DNA from: Gymnodinialimonas sp. 202GB13-11
GTDB lineage: Bacteria > Pseudomonadota > Alphaproteobacteria > Rhodobacterales > Rhodobacteraceae
DNA: 64,000 bases
Assembly (NCBI RefSeq): GCF_040932485.1
Contig: NZ_JBFRBH010000001.1
Location: 2,170,001-2,234,000, forward strand
Direction of reading: 5' to 3'
Part shown: piece after piece, positions 43,896 to 52,944 of the stretch
How positions within the stretch are numbered: the first letter of the stretch is position 1
Layout of the letters: every line of letters starts with the position of its first letter
Program-made: the position numbers and the translations under genes
The notes under the pieces: model-generated
The model's input: the letters and a program-made list of their open reading frames with translations, nothing else
Databases searched by the model: none
Told to the model about the DNA's origin: nothing

Positions 43896-45029
43896 TCAAC
43901 GGAACATCGGTGGCCGGGCATCGACCCATGCGCCCCGCTCCTTGGCTGATCCCACAGCCGCATAAACCGCCGCCATCGACCGCAGGCCGTCGGCAGCTGT
44001 CGGATAGCTCCCATGCGCCTCGCCCCGGATCGCAGCGGCAAGATCGACATAGATATTTGCAACCGCCAACGGAAAGCCTTCCGGGTGCGCAATCGCCACG
44101 CGGCTCAGCCGCTGCGCCTCGTCCGATAGCCCGCCTTCACCCTTCTCCATGATCTGCGTCCGACCGCCCACGGGCGTGTAATAAACCTGGTTTGGCTGCT
44201 CGCTAGCCCAGCGGAATCCTCCTGTCTCTCCAAAGACTTGGATGTCAAATCCATGCTGTCGGCCAATGGCGACAGAGCTCGTCCAAAGCCGCCCGACGGT
44301 GCCCCCATCCATGCGGAAATTGACCATCGCATCGTCTTCCAAGGTGCGGCTTTCGATGGTGCTGGCAAAGTCCGCCGACAGCTCCCTCACTTCGTCGCCT
44401 GCGATGAAAGACGCCATATGCAGCGCGTGAATCCCGCAATCGGCAAACTGGCCAGAGACCCCCGCCATCGCCGGATCATACCGCCACCGCACACGCGGGT
44501 TGTCCGCATCCCCCGCATCGCCATGATGCCCGTGCGAGAAGGATGTCACCACAAGCCGGATTTTCCCAATAAATCCAGTGCTTACGAGCTGCTTCATCTC
44601 CCGCACCATGGGATAAGCCGAGTAGCAATAATTCACTGCGCAGATCTTGCCCGAGGCTTCCGCGATCTTCACGATCTCCTCGCCTTCCTCCACGGTCATC
44701 GTCATCGGCTTTTCGCACAAGACGTTGAAACCATTCTCCAAAAACGCCTTGGTGATTTCGAAGTGGGTGGAGTTCGGCGTGGCCACCGTCACCAGATCAA
44801 CGCGGTCATCGCGGTCCTTTTCGCCCGCCAGCATCTCCCGCCAATCCCCATAGGCGCGATCCTCGGCCACGCCCAACCGCTGCGCATAAGCACGGCCCTT
44901 ATCGGCATCATGGTCCAAAGCCCCGGCAGACAACACAAAATTCCCATCCGCCTGCGCCCCCATCCGATGCGCAGGCCCGATTTGAGAGCCTTCGCCACCG
45001 CCGATCATTCCCCAGTTCAACCGCGCCAT
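43896..45029 (-). CDS. Gfo/Idh/MocA-family dehydrogenase of the inositol regulon
   Basis: This 377-residue protein has GMIGGGEGSQIGPAHRMGA as dinucleotide region, VLCEKPMTMT as EKP motif and QFADCGIHALHMASFI as active-site region. It is third in the minus-strand set behind another dehydrogenase and iolE, 20 bases after iolE, and presumably controlled by the operator at 47082-47097. The GGGEGSxIGxxHR loop is typical of a subgroup found with scyllo-inositol or sugar oxidation. It may act on a stereoisomer or on a ketoinositol. The specificity is not evident. Confidence 0.83.
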   Translation of the reverse strand: MARLNWGMIGGGEGSQIGPAHRMGAQADGNFVLSAGALDHDADKGRAYAQRLGVAEDRAYGDWREMLAGEKDRDDRVDLVTVATPNSTHFEITKAFLENGFNVLCEKPMTMTVEEGEEIVKIAEASGKICAVNYCYSAYPMVREMKQLVSTGFIGKIRLVVTSFSHGHHGDAGDADNPRVRWRYDPAMAGVSGQFADCGIHALHMASFIAGDEVRELSADFASTIESRTLEDDAMVNFRMDGGTVGRLWTSSVAIGRQHGFDIQVFGETGGFRWASEQPNQVYYTPVGGRTQIMEKGEGGLSDEAQRLSRVAIAHPEGFPLAVANIYVDLAAAIRGEAHGSYPTAADGLRSMAAVYAAVGSAKERGAWVDARPPMFR

Positions 45030-45049
45030 GTCACGCCTCCCTCATCAGC

Positions 45050-45940
45050 TTAAAAGCCGATTGATTCCAGATATTTACGGTTCGCCATGGCGTCATCCAT
45101 CGGCCTTACATCCAACGTCGGATCGCAATCCTGTTCAACCGTGCAACAACCTTCAAAACCTGCATCGACCAGCACTTGGCGCACCGCAGGAAAGTCCACG
45201 TCGCCTTGCCCCAGATTGCAGAAAATTCCCTGCCCGCAGGCATCATAGAATCCGGTGCCTTTGGCAATCACATCGGCCTTAACAACCGGGTCTATATCCT
45301 TGAAATGCATGTAGGAAATGCGGTTGATATGACGTTTCATGAACGCGACCGGATCGAACCCGGCATACGAATGATGGCCCGTATCGAAGCAGATCTTAAG
45401 AATATCTTCAGACACTTCGTCTAAAAGACGTTCGAGTTCGGGCTCGAAGTCCATGAACCCCGCCGCATGGGCGTGGATGCCAACCGTCAGCCCGTACTCC
45501 TCCGCGCCCATCTTCGCGATGTGCGCAATGCGATCCCGATAGGCTGCCCATTCCGCCTGATCCATCTGCTCAGCCGCGTCTGCCCGGCCAGCGGTGGGCG
45601 CACGGCGTGGTGAGATTGAGTCAATCAAAACAAGATGCTGCGCCCCATGTGCCACCAAGGCTTTGCAGGTGCGCACCGATCCATCCAACACGTCTTCCCA
45701 CGCCTCTGGATCATGGAACGGGCGAAAAACGACCCCGCCGATCAACTCCAGATCATGCTCAGCCAGCGCGTCCCCCAATTCCACAGGATCCTCCGGCATG
45801 AAACCAACCGGACCCAGCTCGATGCCCTTATACCCGGCCTCTGCATTTTCCTTCAGAACCGTGCGCCACGCTGGGTTACGCGGATCGTCCGCAAATTCCA
45901 CGCCCCAGGAACAGGGCGCATTTCCAATACGGATTGTCAT
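45050..45940 (-). CDS. iolE: IolE-like 2-keto-myo-inositol dehydratase
   Basis: The 296-residue TIM-barrel protein starts IRIGNAPCSWGVEFADDP, matching the N-terminus of inosose dehydratases, with FDTGHHSYAGFDP, YMHFKDIDP and CTVEQDCDP as later conserved segments supplying metal and active-site residues. IolE removes water from 2-keto-myo-inositol to give the diketone cleaved by IolD, which is encoded divergently 1.2 kb away. It lies 11 bases after the upstream dehydrogenase gene in the same operon. Length agrees with the family (~297). Confidence 0.88.
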   Translation of the reverse strand: MTIRIGNAPCSWGVEFADDPRNPAWRTVLKENAEAGYKGIELGPVGFMPEDPVELGDALAEHDLELIGGVVFRPFHDPEAWEDVLDGSVRTCKALVAHGAQHLVLIDSISPRRAPTAGRADAAEQMDQAEWAAYRDRIAHIAKMGAEEYGLTVGIHAHAAGFMDFEPELERLLDEVSEDILKICFDTGHHSYAGFDPVAFMKRHINRISYMHFKDIDPVVKADVIAKGTGFYDACGQGIFCNLGQGDVDFPAVRQVLVDAGFEGCCTVEQDCDPTLDVRPMDDAMANRKYLESIGF

Positions 45941-45951
45941 GATTTTCCCTT

Positions 45952-47055
45952 TCAGATCTGAGGGATAGAAACCCAGCTACCGGTCTCGGCAGCGGTGAAA
46001 GCTGTATCGATGATCTGGCTGACCTCCAAACCATCGCGGAAGGTCGGCCAAACGGCTTCACCCGTCTCGATCGCGCGTAAGAAGTCGCGCGCTTCAATAA
46101 TGATCTGGTCCTGATATCCCGTCCCGTGACCCGGCCCCTGGCAAAATGGCAGGTAGTCCGGATGCTCGGGGCCGGTCAGAATTTTGGTGAAACCGAGCGT
46201 CGCCTCAGGGCCATCAGCCCGGTAGAGGTGGACCGCGTTCTGATCCTCCTGATCGAAGCGGATGGAGCCTTTCGTGCCATGAATTTCATAGGCATAGCCC
46301 ATCTTTCGACCTGTCGCGACACGGCTGAAATACAGATGCCCCATGGCCCCTGAGGCGAACCGGACCATCATCTGGCCATGGTCATCATTGTCGACAACAC
46401 CACCCGGGCGCTCGGCATGGACTGTTTCGATGCGTGCTGAAACCTCAGCCATCGGCCCTAACAACGCGAGCGCGCAATTGATCATGTGCGGGGAGAGATC
46501 GCCCATGCACCCGTTCGCGCGACCCGTGGTTCGCCAGTTCGCGGGAAGCGTAGGGTCCGCCAGAAAATCCTCAGTGTGTTCACCGCGAAACCAGGTGACG
46601 TCCCCGATTTCGCCGGATGCGAGGAGGTTTCGCACAAGCTGAGTGGCGGGTGTGCGAACGTAGTTGAACCCGATCATGTTGGCCAAACCGCTCGTTTCAG
46701 CGGCATCCACCATCGCAATCGCGTCGTCCAGCGAAGCGCCAAGTGGCTTTTCGCAGAATACCGGCTTGCCAGCGGCAAAAGCAGCTTCCGCAATGGCGCG
46801 GTGGGTGGTCTGGGGCGACGCGATCACAATCGCATCTACCTTTGGATCAGCCACAAGATTGCGCCAATCACCTGTGCCGCGCGCGAATCCGTAAGCCGCC
46901 CGGTAGCGCTCGGCCGAAGCGTCGGACGATGCGGCAATTATCTCCAACCGGGGACGGAGGGACGTGTCGAACACCGCACCCACGGCAGCCATAGCCACCG
47001 CATGGGCCTTGCCCATATAGCCACCACCGACCAGACCGATGCCGATCTCTGCCAT
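45952..47055 (-). CDS. Gfo/Idh/MocA-family inositol-dehydrogenase-like protein
   Basis: From the ATG at 47055, which has a GGGAGGG site, the protein is 367 residues. It has GLVGGGYMGKAHAVAMAAVG as cofactor loop, VFCEKPLGAS as EKP motif and MGDLSPHMINCALALLG as active-site region. An ATG far upstream at 47181 would run through the operator and is rejected. It is the first gene of the iolE operon, divergent from iolD with the palindrome between them. It probably oxidises an inositol isomer or epimer, alongside IolG at 51.7 kb. Confidence 0.83.
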   Translation of the reverse strand: MAEIGIGLVGGGYMGKAHAVAMAAVGAVFDTSLRPRLEIIAASSDASAERYRAAYGFARGTGDWRNLVADPKVDAIVIASPQTTHRAIAEAAFAAGKPVFCEKPLGASLDDAIAMVDAAETSGLANMIGFNYVRTPATQLVRNLLASGEIGDVTWFRGEHTEDFLADPTLPANWRTTGRANGCMGDLSPHMINCALALLGPMAEVSARIETVHAERPGGVVDNDDHGQMMVRFASGAMGHLYFSRVATGRKMGYAYEIHGTKGSIRFDQEDQNAVHLYRADGPEATLGFTKILTGPEHPDYLPFCQGPGHGTGYQDQIIIEARDFLRAIETGEAVWPTFRDGLEVSQIIDTAFTAAETGSWVSIPQI

Positions 47056-47081
47056 GGCGTGCCCTCCCTTGCTGATGCCTG

Positions 47082-47097
47082 TTGCAACCGGTTGCAA
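47082..47097. promoter_or_regulatory. Perfect 16-base LacI-type operator of the iol divergent promoters
   Basis: This is the second identical copy of TTGCAACCGGTTGCAA, 26 bases upstream of the minus-strand dehydrogenase start and 82 bases upstream of iolD. Its identity with the site at 42727-42742 ties the catabolic and import operons into one regulon. Confidence 0.87.
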
Positions 47098-47179
47098 AAC
47101 TCGTATCCTGCTAAATGAACCTACGCAATAACCAATCGACCGGGCCAAGCCCGGCTGCGCCAAGATACGGGGAGAGACC

Positions 47180-49054
47180 ATGACCGCTCAGGGCGAGACA
47201 ATTCGGCTGACCGTGGCCCAGGCCATTGTGCGCTACCTGATGAACCAGTTCATCGAGCTCGACGATGGGGACGAGGTGCGTATGTGCGGCGGTGGCTTTG
47301 GTATTTTTGGCCATGGCAATGTGCCGTGTTTGGGCGAAGCGCTTTACCCCGTCCAGGATGAATTGCCGCTTTATCGCGGGCAAAATGAACAAAGCATGGG
47401 TTTCGCAGCTGCGGCCTACGCCAAATATCACCTACGCCGCCGCTTCATGTTCTGCACCGCATCTGCAGGGCCCGGCACAGCGAATTTGCTGACGGCCTCT
47501 GCCCTTGCCCACGCGAACCGCCTGCCGATGCTTTTGCTGTGCGGCGATACGTTCCTGACGCGCCTTCCGGACCCGGTGCTGCAACAGTTGGAGCATTTCG
47601 GAAACCCGACCTTCGGCGTCAATGATGCGTTCAAAGCCGTCACGCGCTTCTGGGATCGGATCACCCATCCCGCGCAACTGATGCAATCCCTGCCGAACGC
47701 GATAAACACTATGCTGGACCCAGCCGATTGCGGGCCATGCTTCATTGGATTGCCTCAGGATTTGCAGGGGTATGCATATGATTACCCCGTCGAATTCTTT
47801 GAACGTCGTGTGCATCGTATCCGGCGTGCAATCCCTGACCCGGTAGAGGTTGCCGCGGCCGCGGCGCTTCTGAAATCCGCAAAGCGCCCTGTCATTATTG
47901 CAGGCGGCGGCGTTCAATATTCCGGCGCGGTCGAGGCCCTTGGTGCTTTGGCCGAGCGCCACGCCATCCCCGTGATCGAAACCATCGCCGGGCGGGCGAA
48001 CCTGACGGCGGATGATCCGCTCAACATCGGGCCGGTCGGCGTAACCGGATCTGACAGTGCGAATTGGACGGCTGAACGCGCAGATTTGATCCTGGCCGTC
48101 GGCACGCGGCTGCAGGACTTCACGACTGGGTCGTGGACGGCGTTTGCCAAGGACGCAAAGATCATCGGGCTGAATGCGGGCCGCTACGATGCAACGAAGC
48201 ATTTCAGCTTGCCAGTGGTTGGCGACGCAAGGCAAGGCATCGGAGCGTTGATGGAGGCCCTCGATGGGCACAAGGCACCGGAAAGCTGGCTTTCCGATTG
48301 CCAGGCAGAGCGGCGCAAATGGGATGCCTACGTTGCCGAGAACACAAAGGCTGGCAATGGTCCCAATTCCTACGCACAAGCCATTGGCACGGTAAACGCA
48401 CTTTGTGCGCCCGACGATCGTGTTGTGACGGCCGCTGGCGGGCTTCCCGCCGAAGTCACTGCAAACTGGCGCACGCAGTCGCCCGGAACCGTTGATGTTG
48501 AGTTCGGGTTCAGCTGCATGGGCTATGAAATCGCAGGCGGCTGGGGCGCACGAATTGCACAAAGTGAACGTGAGCCCACAGCAGACACAGTCGTTTTTGT
48601 CGGAGATGGCAGTTATCTTTTGATGAATTCAGACATTTACTCTAGCGTTCTGACGCAGAAGAAATTGATCATCCTCGTACTCGACAATGGTGGGTTTGCG
48701 GTGATCAACAAGCTGCAAAACAACACCGGCAACCAGAGCTTCAACAACCTGATCAAGGATTGCCCGACGGTGCCCGAGGCCTTCGCCGTGGATTTTGAGG
48801 GCCATGCCCAATCCATGGGCGCGGACGCCGTAACGGTCGCCAACCCGACCGAATTGGGTGAAGCATTCAAACGCGCAAAGGCATCAGACAAAACAAGCGT
48901 GATCGTGATGCAGGTGGACCCCTATGACGGCTGGACGAATGAAGGCCATACCTGGTGGGAGGTCGGCACGGCTCAGGTCTCGGACGATGCAAATGTCCGA
49001 GAGAAACACGCGGAATGGGAATCCGAGCGCGTCAAACAACGGCAGGGCGTGTGA
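47180..49054 (+). CDS. iolD: 3D-(3,5/4)-trihydroxycyclohexane-1,2-dione hydrolase
   Basis: This 624-residue thiamine-diphosphate enzyme has the cofactor-activating glutamate in LYRGQNEQSMGFAAAAYA, a central domain, and the metal/diphosphate motif GDGSYLLMNSDI near residue 475 ending with NGGF. Length and composition match IolD, which hydrolytically opens the ring of the diketone made by IolE to give 5-deoxy-glucuronate. A GGGGAGAG site precedes the ATG. It heads the plus-strand operon iolD-iolC-iolB-aldolase-iolG, and its stop overlaps the iolC start by one base. Acetolactate synthase is excluded by the neighbours and the sequence. Confidence 0.93.
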   Translation: MTAQGETIRLTVAQAIVRYLMNQFIELDDGDEVRMCGGGFGIFGHGNVPCLGEALYPVQDELPLYRGQNEQSMGFAAAAYAKYHLRRRFMFCTASAGPGTANLLTASALAHANRLPMLLLCGDTFLTRLPDPVLQQLEHFGNPTFGVNDAFKAVTRFWDRITHPAQLMQSLPNAINTMLDPADCGPCFIGLPQDLQGYAYDYPVEFFERRVHRIRRAIPDPVEVAAAAALLKSAKRPVIIAGGGVQYSGAVEALGALAERHAIPVIETIAGRANLTADDPLNIGPVGVTGSDSANWTAERADLILAVGTRLQDFTTGSWTAFAKDAKIIGLNAGRYDATKHFSLPVVGDARQGIGALMEALDGHKAPESWLSDCQAERRKWDAYVAENTKAGNGPNSYAQAIGTVNALCAPDDRVVTAAGGLPAEVTANWRTQSPGTVDVEFGFSCMGYEIAGGWGARIAQSEREPTADTVVFVGDGSYLLMNSDIYSSVLTQKKLIILVLDNGGFAVINKLQNNTGNQSFNNLIKDCPTVPEAFAVDFEGHAQSMGADAVTVANPTELGEAFKRAKASDKTSVIVMQVDPYDGWTNEGHTWWEVGTAQVSDDANVREKHAEWESERVKQRQGV

Positions 49055-50037
49055 TGGCGGATCACGTCCTCAGCGGCATCCGAGACGGGCGCTTTATTGT
49101 CGTCGGGCGGGTGGGTATGGACCTGTCGCCTGTGGATCGCAGCCGCACCGAAGATGCGACCGAGATGATGGTGGCCATGGGCGGCTCAAGCGCGAATATC
49201 GCTGCGGGGCTTGTGAAGCTGGGGCTCTCGGCTGACTTGGTGACGTGCGTGTCCGATGACGCGGTCGGGCGCTATTGCCTGAACCAGTTGGATGACTACG
49301 GCGTTGGACGAACGCATGTGCGCATCATCCAAGGTGAGGAGCGCACTTCGCTTGCTGTCTACGAGACGCGAGTGGAAGACCATCAATCAGTGATCTACCG
49401 AAACAATGCTGCTGATTTTCAGATGTCCCTGCAGGATGTTGAAGCTGTTGATTACAGCGCCTTTTCCGCCCTGATCACAGCGGGCACCGTATTCGCGGCA
49501 GAACCATCCCGCAGCGCCGCTTTTCGGGCTTTCGAGCTGGCACGTGAGGCTGGATTGCCCATCATCTTCGACGTGGACTACCGCCCTTATTCCTGGCCGT
49601 CGCCTGAGGTTGCAGCCGATGTCCTCTCGCGGGCCGGTGCCTTGTCGGATGTGATCGTGGGCAATGATGAAGAGTTTGGCTTTATGGCAGGCGATTTTTC
49701 CCAAGGCCTTGGCAAAGCGCGGGAATTGGCGGCCAGCACCGCATCCATCGTCGTCTACAAGATGGGACCGGAGGGTGCCGTGACCTTTACGGGCGACACC
49801 GAAACCCGCACCGGCATCTACAAGGTTGAGGCCGTCAAACCCACCGGTGCTGGCGATAGTTTCATGGCGGGCCTGCTTGCCGGATTGGCCGAGGACCGTC
49901 CGCTGAAAGAGGCCGTCCTGCGCGGCTCTGCCTGTGCCTCAATTGTTGTGGCACAACCCGGTTGCGCCCCCGCTATGCCCGATACAGACACGCTCGACCT
50001 CTTTTTGACCGAGCATCCCGGCCCAACAGCCGCCTGA
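49054..50037 (+). CDS. iolC: 5-dehydro-2-deoxygluconokinase
   Basis: The 327-residue PfkB-family kinase shows the N-terminal GRVGMDLSPVD strand, the GGSSANIAAGLVKLG substrate region, and the C-terminal catalytic motif PTGAGDSFMAGLLAGLAE with the aspartate base. It phosphorylates 2-deoxy-5-keto-gluconate. The ATG at 49054 overlaps the iolD stop by one base (TGATG). In some proteobacteria IolC carries a C-terminal DUF2090 aldolase domain; that domain is absent here, and the aldolase is a separate gene downstream. Confidence 0.92.
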   Translation: MADHVLSGIRDGRFIVVGRVGMDLSPVDRSRTEDATEMMVAMGGSSANIAAGLVKLGLSADLVTCVSDDAVGRYCLNQLDDYGVGRTHVRIIQGEERTSLAVYETRVEDHQSVIYRNNAADFQMSLQDVEAVDYSAFSALITAGTVFAAEPSRSAAFRAFELAREAGLPIIFDVDYRPYSWPSPEVAADVLSRAGALSDVIVGNDEEFGFMAGDFSQGLGKARELAASTASIVVYKMGPEGAVTFTGDTETRTGIYKVEAVKPTGAGDSFMAGLLAGLAEDRPLKEAVLRGSACASIVVAQPGCAPAMPDTDTLDLFLTEHPGPTAA

Positions 50038-50051
50038 CCAGGAGCGCGCCC

Positions 50052-50891
50052 ATGCATATCGCCCCCCACGACAATCAGAACAAAGCCATCGTCGATGTGG
50101 ACGATGCCCATGTGCCGCTGACCTATTTCAACATCGTGAAGCTGAAGGCGGGCGAGCATTTCGACTACAAGCTCGACGGGTATGAGACCTGTGTTGTGCC
50201 TGCAACGGGCACAGTGGATGTCGAGGTCGGGGGAGAGACCTTTGCCGAGATCGGCAATCGCGGCGCGGATGTGTGGGACGGCGACCCGGAGGGCGTCTAT
50301 GTGCCAACGGCCACAGGCGCGCGGATCACGGCGCGCACAGACACCGAGACGTTCATCGCCGGTGCCAAGTTTGCGGAGACGCTGACACCGTTCGCCGTGC
50401 GGTCGCATGAACTGGATCTGGTGCAGTACGGGTCGGACGACACCAAAACACATCGCAAAATCAAGCACATCCTTGGCGCAGGGCACCATGACCGCGTGGG
50501 CCGCTTGCTGGTATCGGAGCTATTCACCGTGGGCGCTGGTGGCTGGTCAGGCTTTCCATCGCACAAGCATGACACAGACCGATTGCCCGACGAGACGCGC
50601 CATGACGAGTGCTATAACTTCCGTTTCAAGCCGAACTATGGTTCGGGTCTGCAAATGCTCCAGCGGGAGGATAACAAGCCCGGTGACGCCTATCACATCA
50701 TGGATGGCTCAACCGTTCTGATCGACAAGGGCTACCATCCATGCTGCGCCCTGCCGGGCTACGAGATGTATTACTTCACCATTCTCGGTGGCCTGTCGCA
50801 GCGAAGTTTGAAGCAATACTTCCAGCCGACACATGCCGAACAACTTCACACCATTCCCGGCATCATGGACATGGTGGCTAAGTTCAAATGA
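50052..50891 (+). CDS. iolB: 5-deoxy-glucuronate isomerase
   Basis: This 279-residue IolB-type bicupin has the metal-binding FPSHKHDTDR segment and HPCCALPGYEMYYFTILGG near the C-terminus. It converts 5-deoxy-glucuronate to 2-deoxy-5-keto-gluconate. The ATG at 50052 has an AGGAG site and lies 14 bases after iolC; an ATG inside iolC at 49962 is rejected. It overlaps the aldolase gene by four bases. It differs strongly from the paralogue at 37.7-38.5 kb, so the two are not a recent duplication. Confidence 0.9.
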   Translation: MHIAPHDNQNKAIVDVDDAHVPLTYFNIVKLKAGEHFDYKLDGYETCVVPATGTVDVEVGGETFAEIGNRGADVWDGDPEGVYVPTATGARITARTDTETFIAGAKFAETLTPFAVRSHELDLVQYGSDDTKTHRKIKHILGAGHHDRVGRLLVSELFTVGAGGWSGFPSHKHDTDRLPDETRHDECYNFRFKPNYGSGLQMLQREDNKPGDAYHIMDGSTVLIDKGYHPCCALPGYEMYYFTILGGLSQRSLKQYFQPTHAEQLHTIPGIMDMVAKFK

Positions 50892-51727
50892 CGCTTGCGA
50901 CTCTGTCAGAGGTTCTTCAGCCCGCGCTGAAGGGTGGATATGCCGTGCCCGGTTTGGTCTGCCTCGGCTGGGAGGACATGCGCGCCTACGTGATGGCCGC
51001 GCAGGCCGAACGTGCGCCGGTGATCTTGCAAGCCGGACCATCGTGCCGCGAACACACGCCCCTACCCGTTTTGGGTAAGATGTTTCGGCATCTGGCCGAA
51101 GACGTCGACGTGCCGGTCGTGGCCCATCTCGATCATGGATATACAATGGAAGACTGCGAGGCGGCGCTGGAGGCGGGCTTCACGTCGCTCATGTTCGACG
51201 GATCGCGCAAGCCTTTGGAAGATAACGTGAAAGAGACGCGCGCGGTGGCGGACCTTGCGCATTCTGCGGGCATCTCTGCCGAGGGTGAGATTGGCTTTGT
51301 CGGCTATTCGGGCGGCGAAGACAGCGCGGGCACCGACCCAGCTGAGGCCGCGCTTTTTGCACGGGAGACAGGCGTTGACGCCATGGCGATCAGCGTTGGA
51401 AACGTTCACCTTCAGCAAGACCATGAGGGCGGCTTGGACGAGGCGCGCATTCGCGCGATTGAGGCTGCAACGGACGTGCCGCTGGTGATACACGGCGGGT
51501 CTGGTGTGCCCCACGACCAACGGCTTGCGCTGGCGCAGGGCTCGACCATCTGCAAATTCAACATCGGTACGGAGCTGCGCATGGCGTTTGGTGATGCGTT
51601 GCGGTCTGCAGTGAACAAGGACGCGGAGCGATTTGACCGCGTGCAGATCCTGAAAGAAACACATGACCCGGTGATGGAGGCGGCGCGGCTTGCGATCCGC
51701 TCCACCGGCGCCTCAGGGAGAGTTTGA
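50888..51727 (+). CDS. iolJ: Class II fructose-bisphosphate-aldolase-family protein, IolJ-like
   Basis: This 279-residue zinc aldolase has VVAHLDHGYTMEDCEAALEA with the zinc-binding histidine, SLMFDGSRKP, VIHGGSGVP and ICKFNIGTELRMAF. In the inositol operon it should cleave 2-deoxy-5-keto-gluconate-6-phosphate to dihydroxyacetone phosphate and malonate semialdehyde. Start and stop overlaps with iolB (ATGA) and one base spacing to iolG show tight coupling. A tagatose or fructose aldolase is the alternative; context favours IolJ. No malonate-semialdehyde dehydrogenase (iolA) gene is in the window. Confidence 0.85.
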   Translation: MTLATLSEVLQPALKGGYAVPGLVCLGWEDMRAYVMAAQAERAPVILQAGPSCREHTPLPVLGKMFRHLAEDVDVPVVAHLDHGYTMEDCEAALEAGFTSLMFDGSRKPLEDNVKETRAVADLAHSAGISAEGEIGFVGYSGGEDSAGTDPAEAALFARETGVDAMAISVGNVHLQQDHEGGLDEARIRAIEAATDVPLVIHGGSGVPHDQRLALAQGSTICKFNIGTELRMAFGDALRSAVNKDAERFDRVQILKETHDPVMEAARLAIRSTGASGRV

Positions 51728-51728
51728 A

Positions 51729-52715
51729 ATGATCCGCATTGGTTTGCTGGGGTGTGGCCGCATTGGCCAAGTCCATGCGCGCACGCTGAAAACGATGGAC
51801 GACGCACGCATCGTAGCGGTCGCGGATGCCATGCCCGCCGCGGCGCAATCGCTGGCTGAAGCCACGGGAGCGGAGGTGCGGGATACGGACGCGATCCCGA
51901 GCGCGAGCGACATCGACGCAGTTGTAATCGGCACTCCTACAGACACGCATTTCGCGCAGATCGAGGCGGCGACGAAGGCCGGTAAGGCGATCTTCTGCGA
52001 AAAGCCAGTGGACATGTCCGTTGACAACATCCGCACGCTGATGGCGGGCGTGGAGGCGGCGGACGTGCCCTTCTTCACCGCGTTCAACCGCCGGTTCGAT
52101 CCGAATTTCGCGGCCCTCCAGACACGGCTGCGCGCGGGCGAGATTGGGGCGGTTGAACTGATCCAGATCACATCACGCGACCCATCGCCGCCGCCGATTG
52201 GCTATATCAAAAGCTCGGGCGGGTTGTTTCGGGACATGATGATCCACGATTTCGACATGGCGCGGTTCCTGATGGGTGAGGAATTCACCACCGTTCATGC
52301 AGTCGGCTCCAGCCTTGTGGACCCTGAGATCGGCAAAGCGGGCGATGTGGATACAGCGGCGGTGACATTGACGACAGCGTCCGGGCGCATTTGCCAGATC
52401 TCAAACTCCCGCCGCGCTGCGTATGGCTATGACCAGCGGGTCGAAGTGCATGGGGCGGACGGAATGCTGCGGGCCGAGAACATCCTTGAGACATCCGTGG
52501 AAAGCGCAACGGCGGAGGGGTTCAAACGCTCCCCCACCCTGCACTTCTTCCTTGAACGGTACGAGGCGGCTTATGCGGCTGAGATGAAGGCATTCGTCGC
52601 GGCGGTCTCGGCCGGGGAGCAGCCGACACCCTCCATCCGTGATGGTCTACAAGCGCAAATTCTGGCGGATGCGGCGACACAGTCACGCGAAACCGGGCAG
52701 CCTGTGGTACTTTAA
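51729..52715 (+). CDS. iolG: myo-Inositol 2-dehydrogenase
   Basis: The 328-residue Gfo/Idh/MocA protein starts MIRIGLLGCGRIGQVHARTL, has IFCEKPVDMS as EKP motif, and contains GGLFRDMMIHDFDMARFLMG with the catalytic aspartate-histidine pattern of inositol dehydrogenases. The ATG at 51729 has GGGAGAG upstream. It ends the iolDCBJG operon. It oxidises myo-inositol to 2-keto-myo-inositol with NAD. The last bases overlap a small convergent gene by four bases. Confidence 0.92.
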   Translation: MIRIGLLGCGRIGQVHARTLKTMDDARIVAVADAMPAAAQSLAEATGAEVRDTDAIPSASDIDAVVIGTPTDTHFAQIEAATKAGKAIFCEKPVDMSVDNIRTLMAGVEAADVPFFTAFNRRFDPNFAALQTRLRAGEIGAVELIQITSRDPSPPPIGYIKSSGGLFRDMMIHDFDMARFLMGEEFTTVHAVGSSLVDPEIGKAGDVDTAAVTLTTASGRICQISNSRRAAYGYDQRVEVHGADGMLRAENILETSVESATAEGFKRSPTLHFFLERYEAAYAAEMKAFVAAVSAGEQPTPSIRDGLQAQILADAATQSRETGQPVVL

Positions 52716-52912
52716 CCGTCTTCGGGCGGATCCTTTGGGAAGGCGAAGATCAGGTTATAGGCCAGATAGCCCCCGATCCCTGCGAAGAGGTAAGCCCAAA
52801 TGTTGTTGCCTTGGCTCATCTCGAACGTGGCCCAGAGGAAGCAGACCGCCACAATGGCGTAGCGCCGCCAGGCGGGACGGAAGAAGGGGTGTGTCGGGGC
52901 GAGCAATTTCAT
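52712..52912 (-). CDS. Small two-helix membrane protein
   Basis: This 66-residue protein has two hydrophobic segments, YAIVAVCFLWATFEMS and IWAYLFAGIGGYLAYNLIFA, with a basic N-terminus and an acidic C-terminus. It is convergent with iolG and downstream of the decarboxylase gene with a 32-base gap. I do not recognise a named family. Codon use fits its neighbours, and the length and membrane pattern make a real gene likely. Confidence 0.55.
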   Translation of the reverse strand: MKLLAPTHPFFRPAWRRYAIVAVCFLWATFEMSQGNNIWAYLFAGIGGYLAYNLIFAFPKDPPEDG

Positions 52913-52944
52913 GGCATGTGGCTACCCTGCCGGTGTCGTGCCGT

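Noticed and set aside
47432-48562. Minus-strand frame of 376 residues
   Set aside because: It is antisense to iolD, which has complete thiamine-diphosphate motifs.
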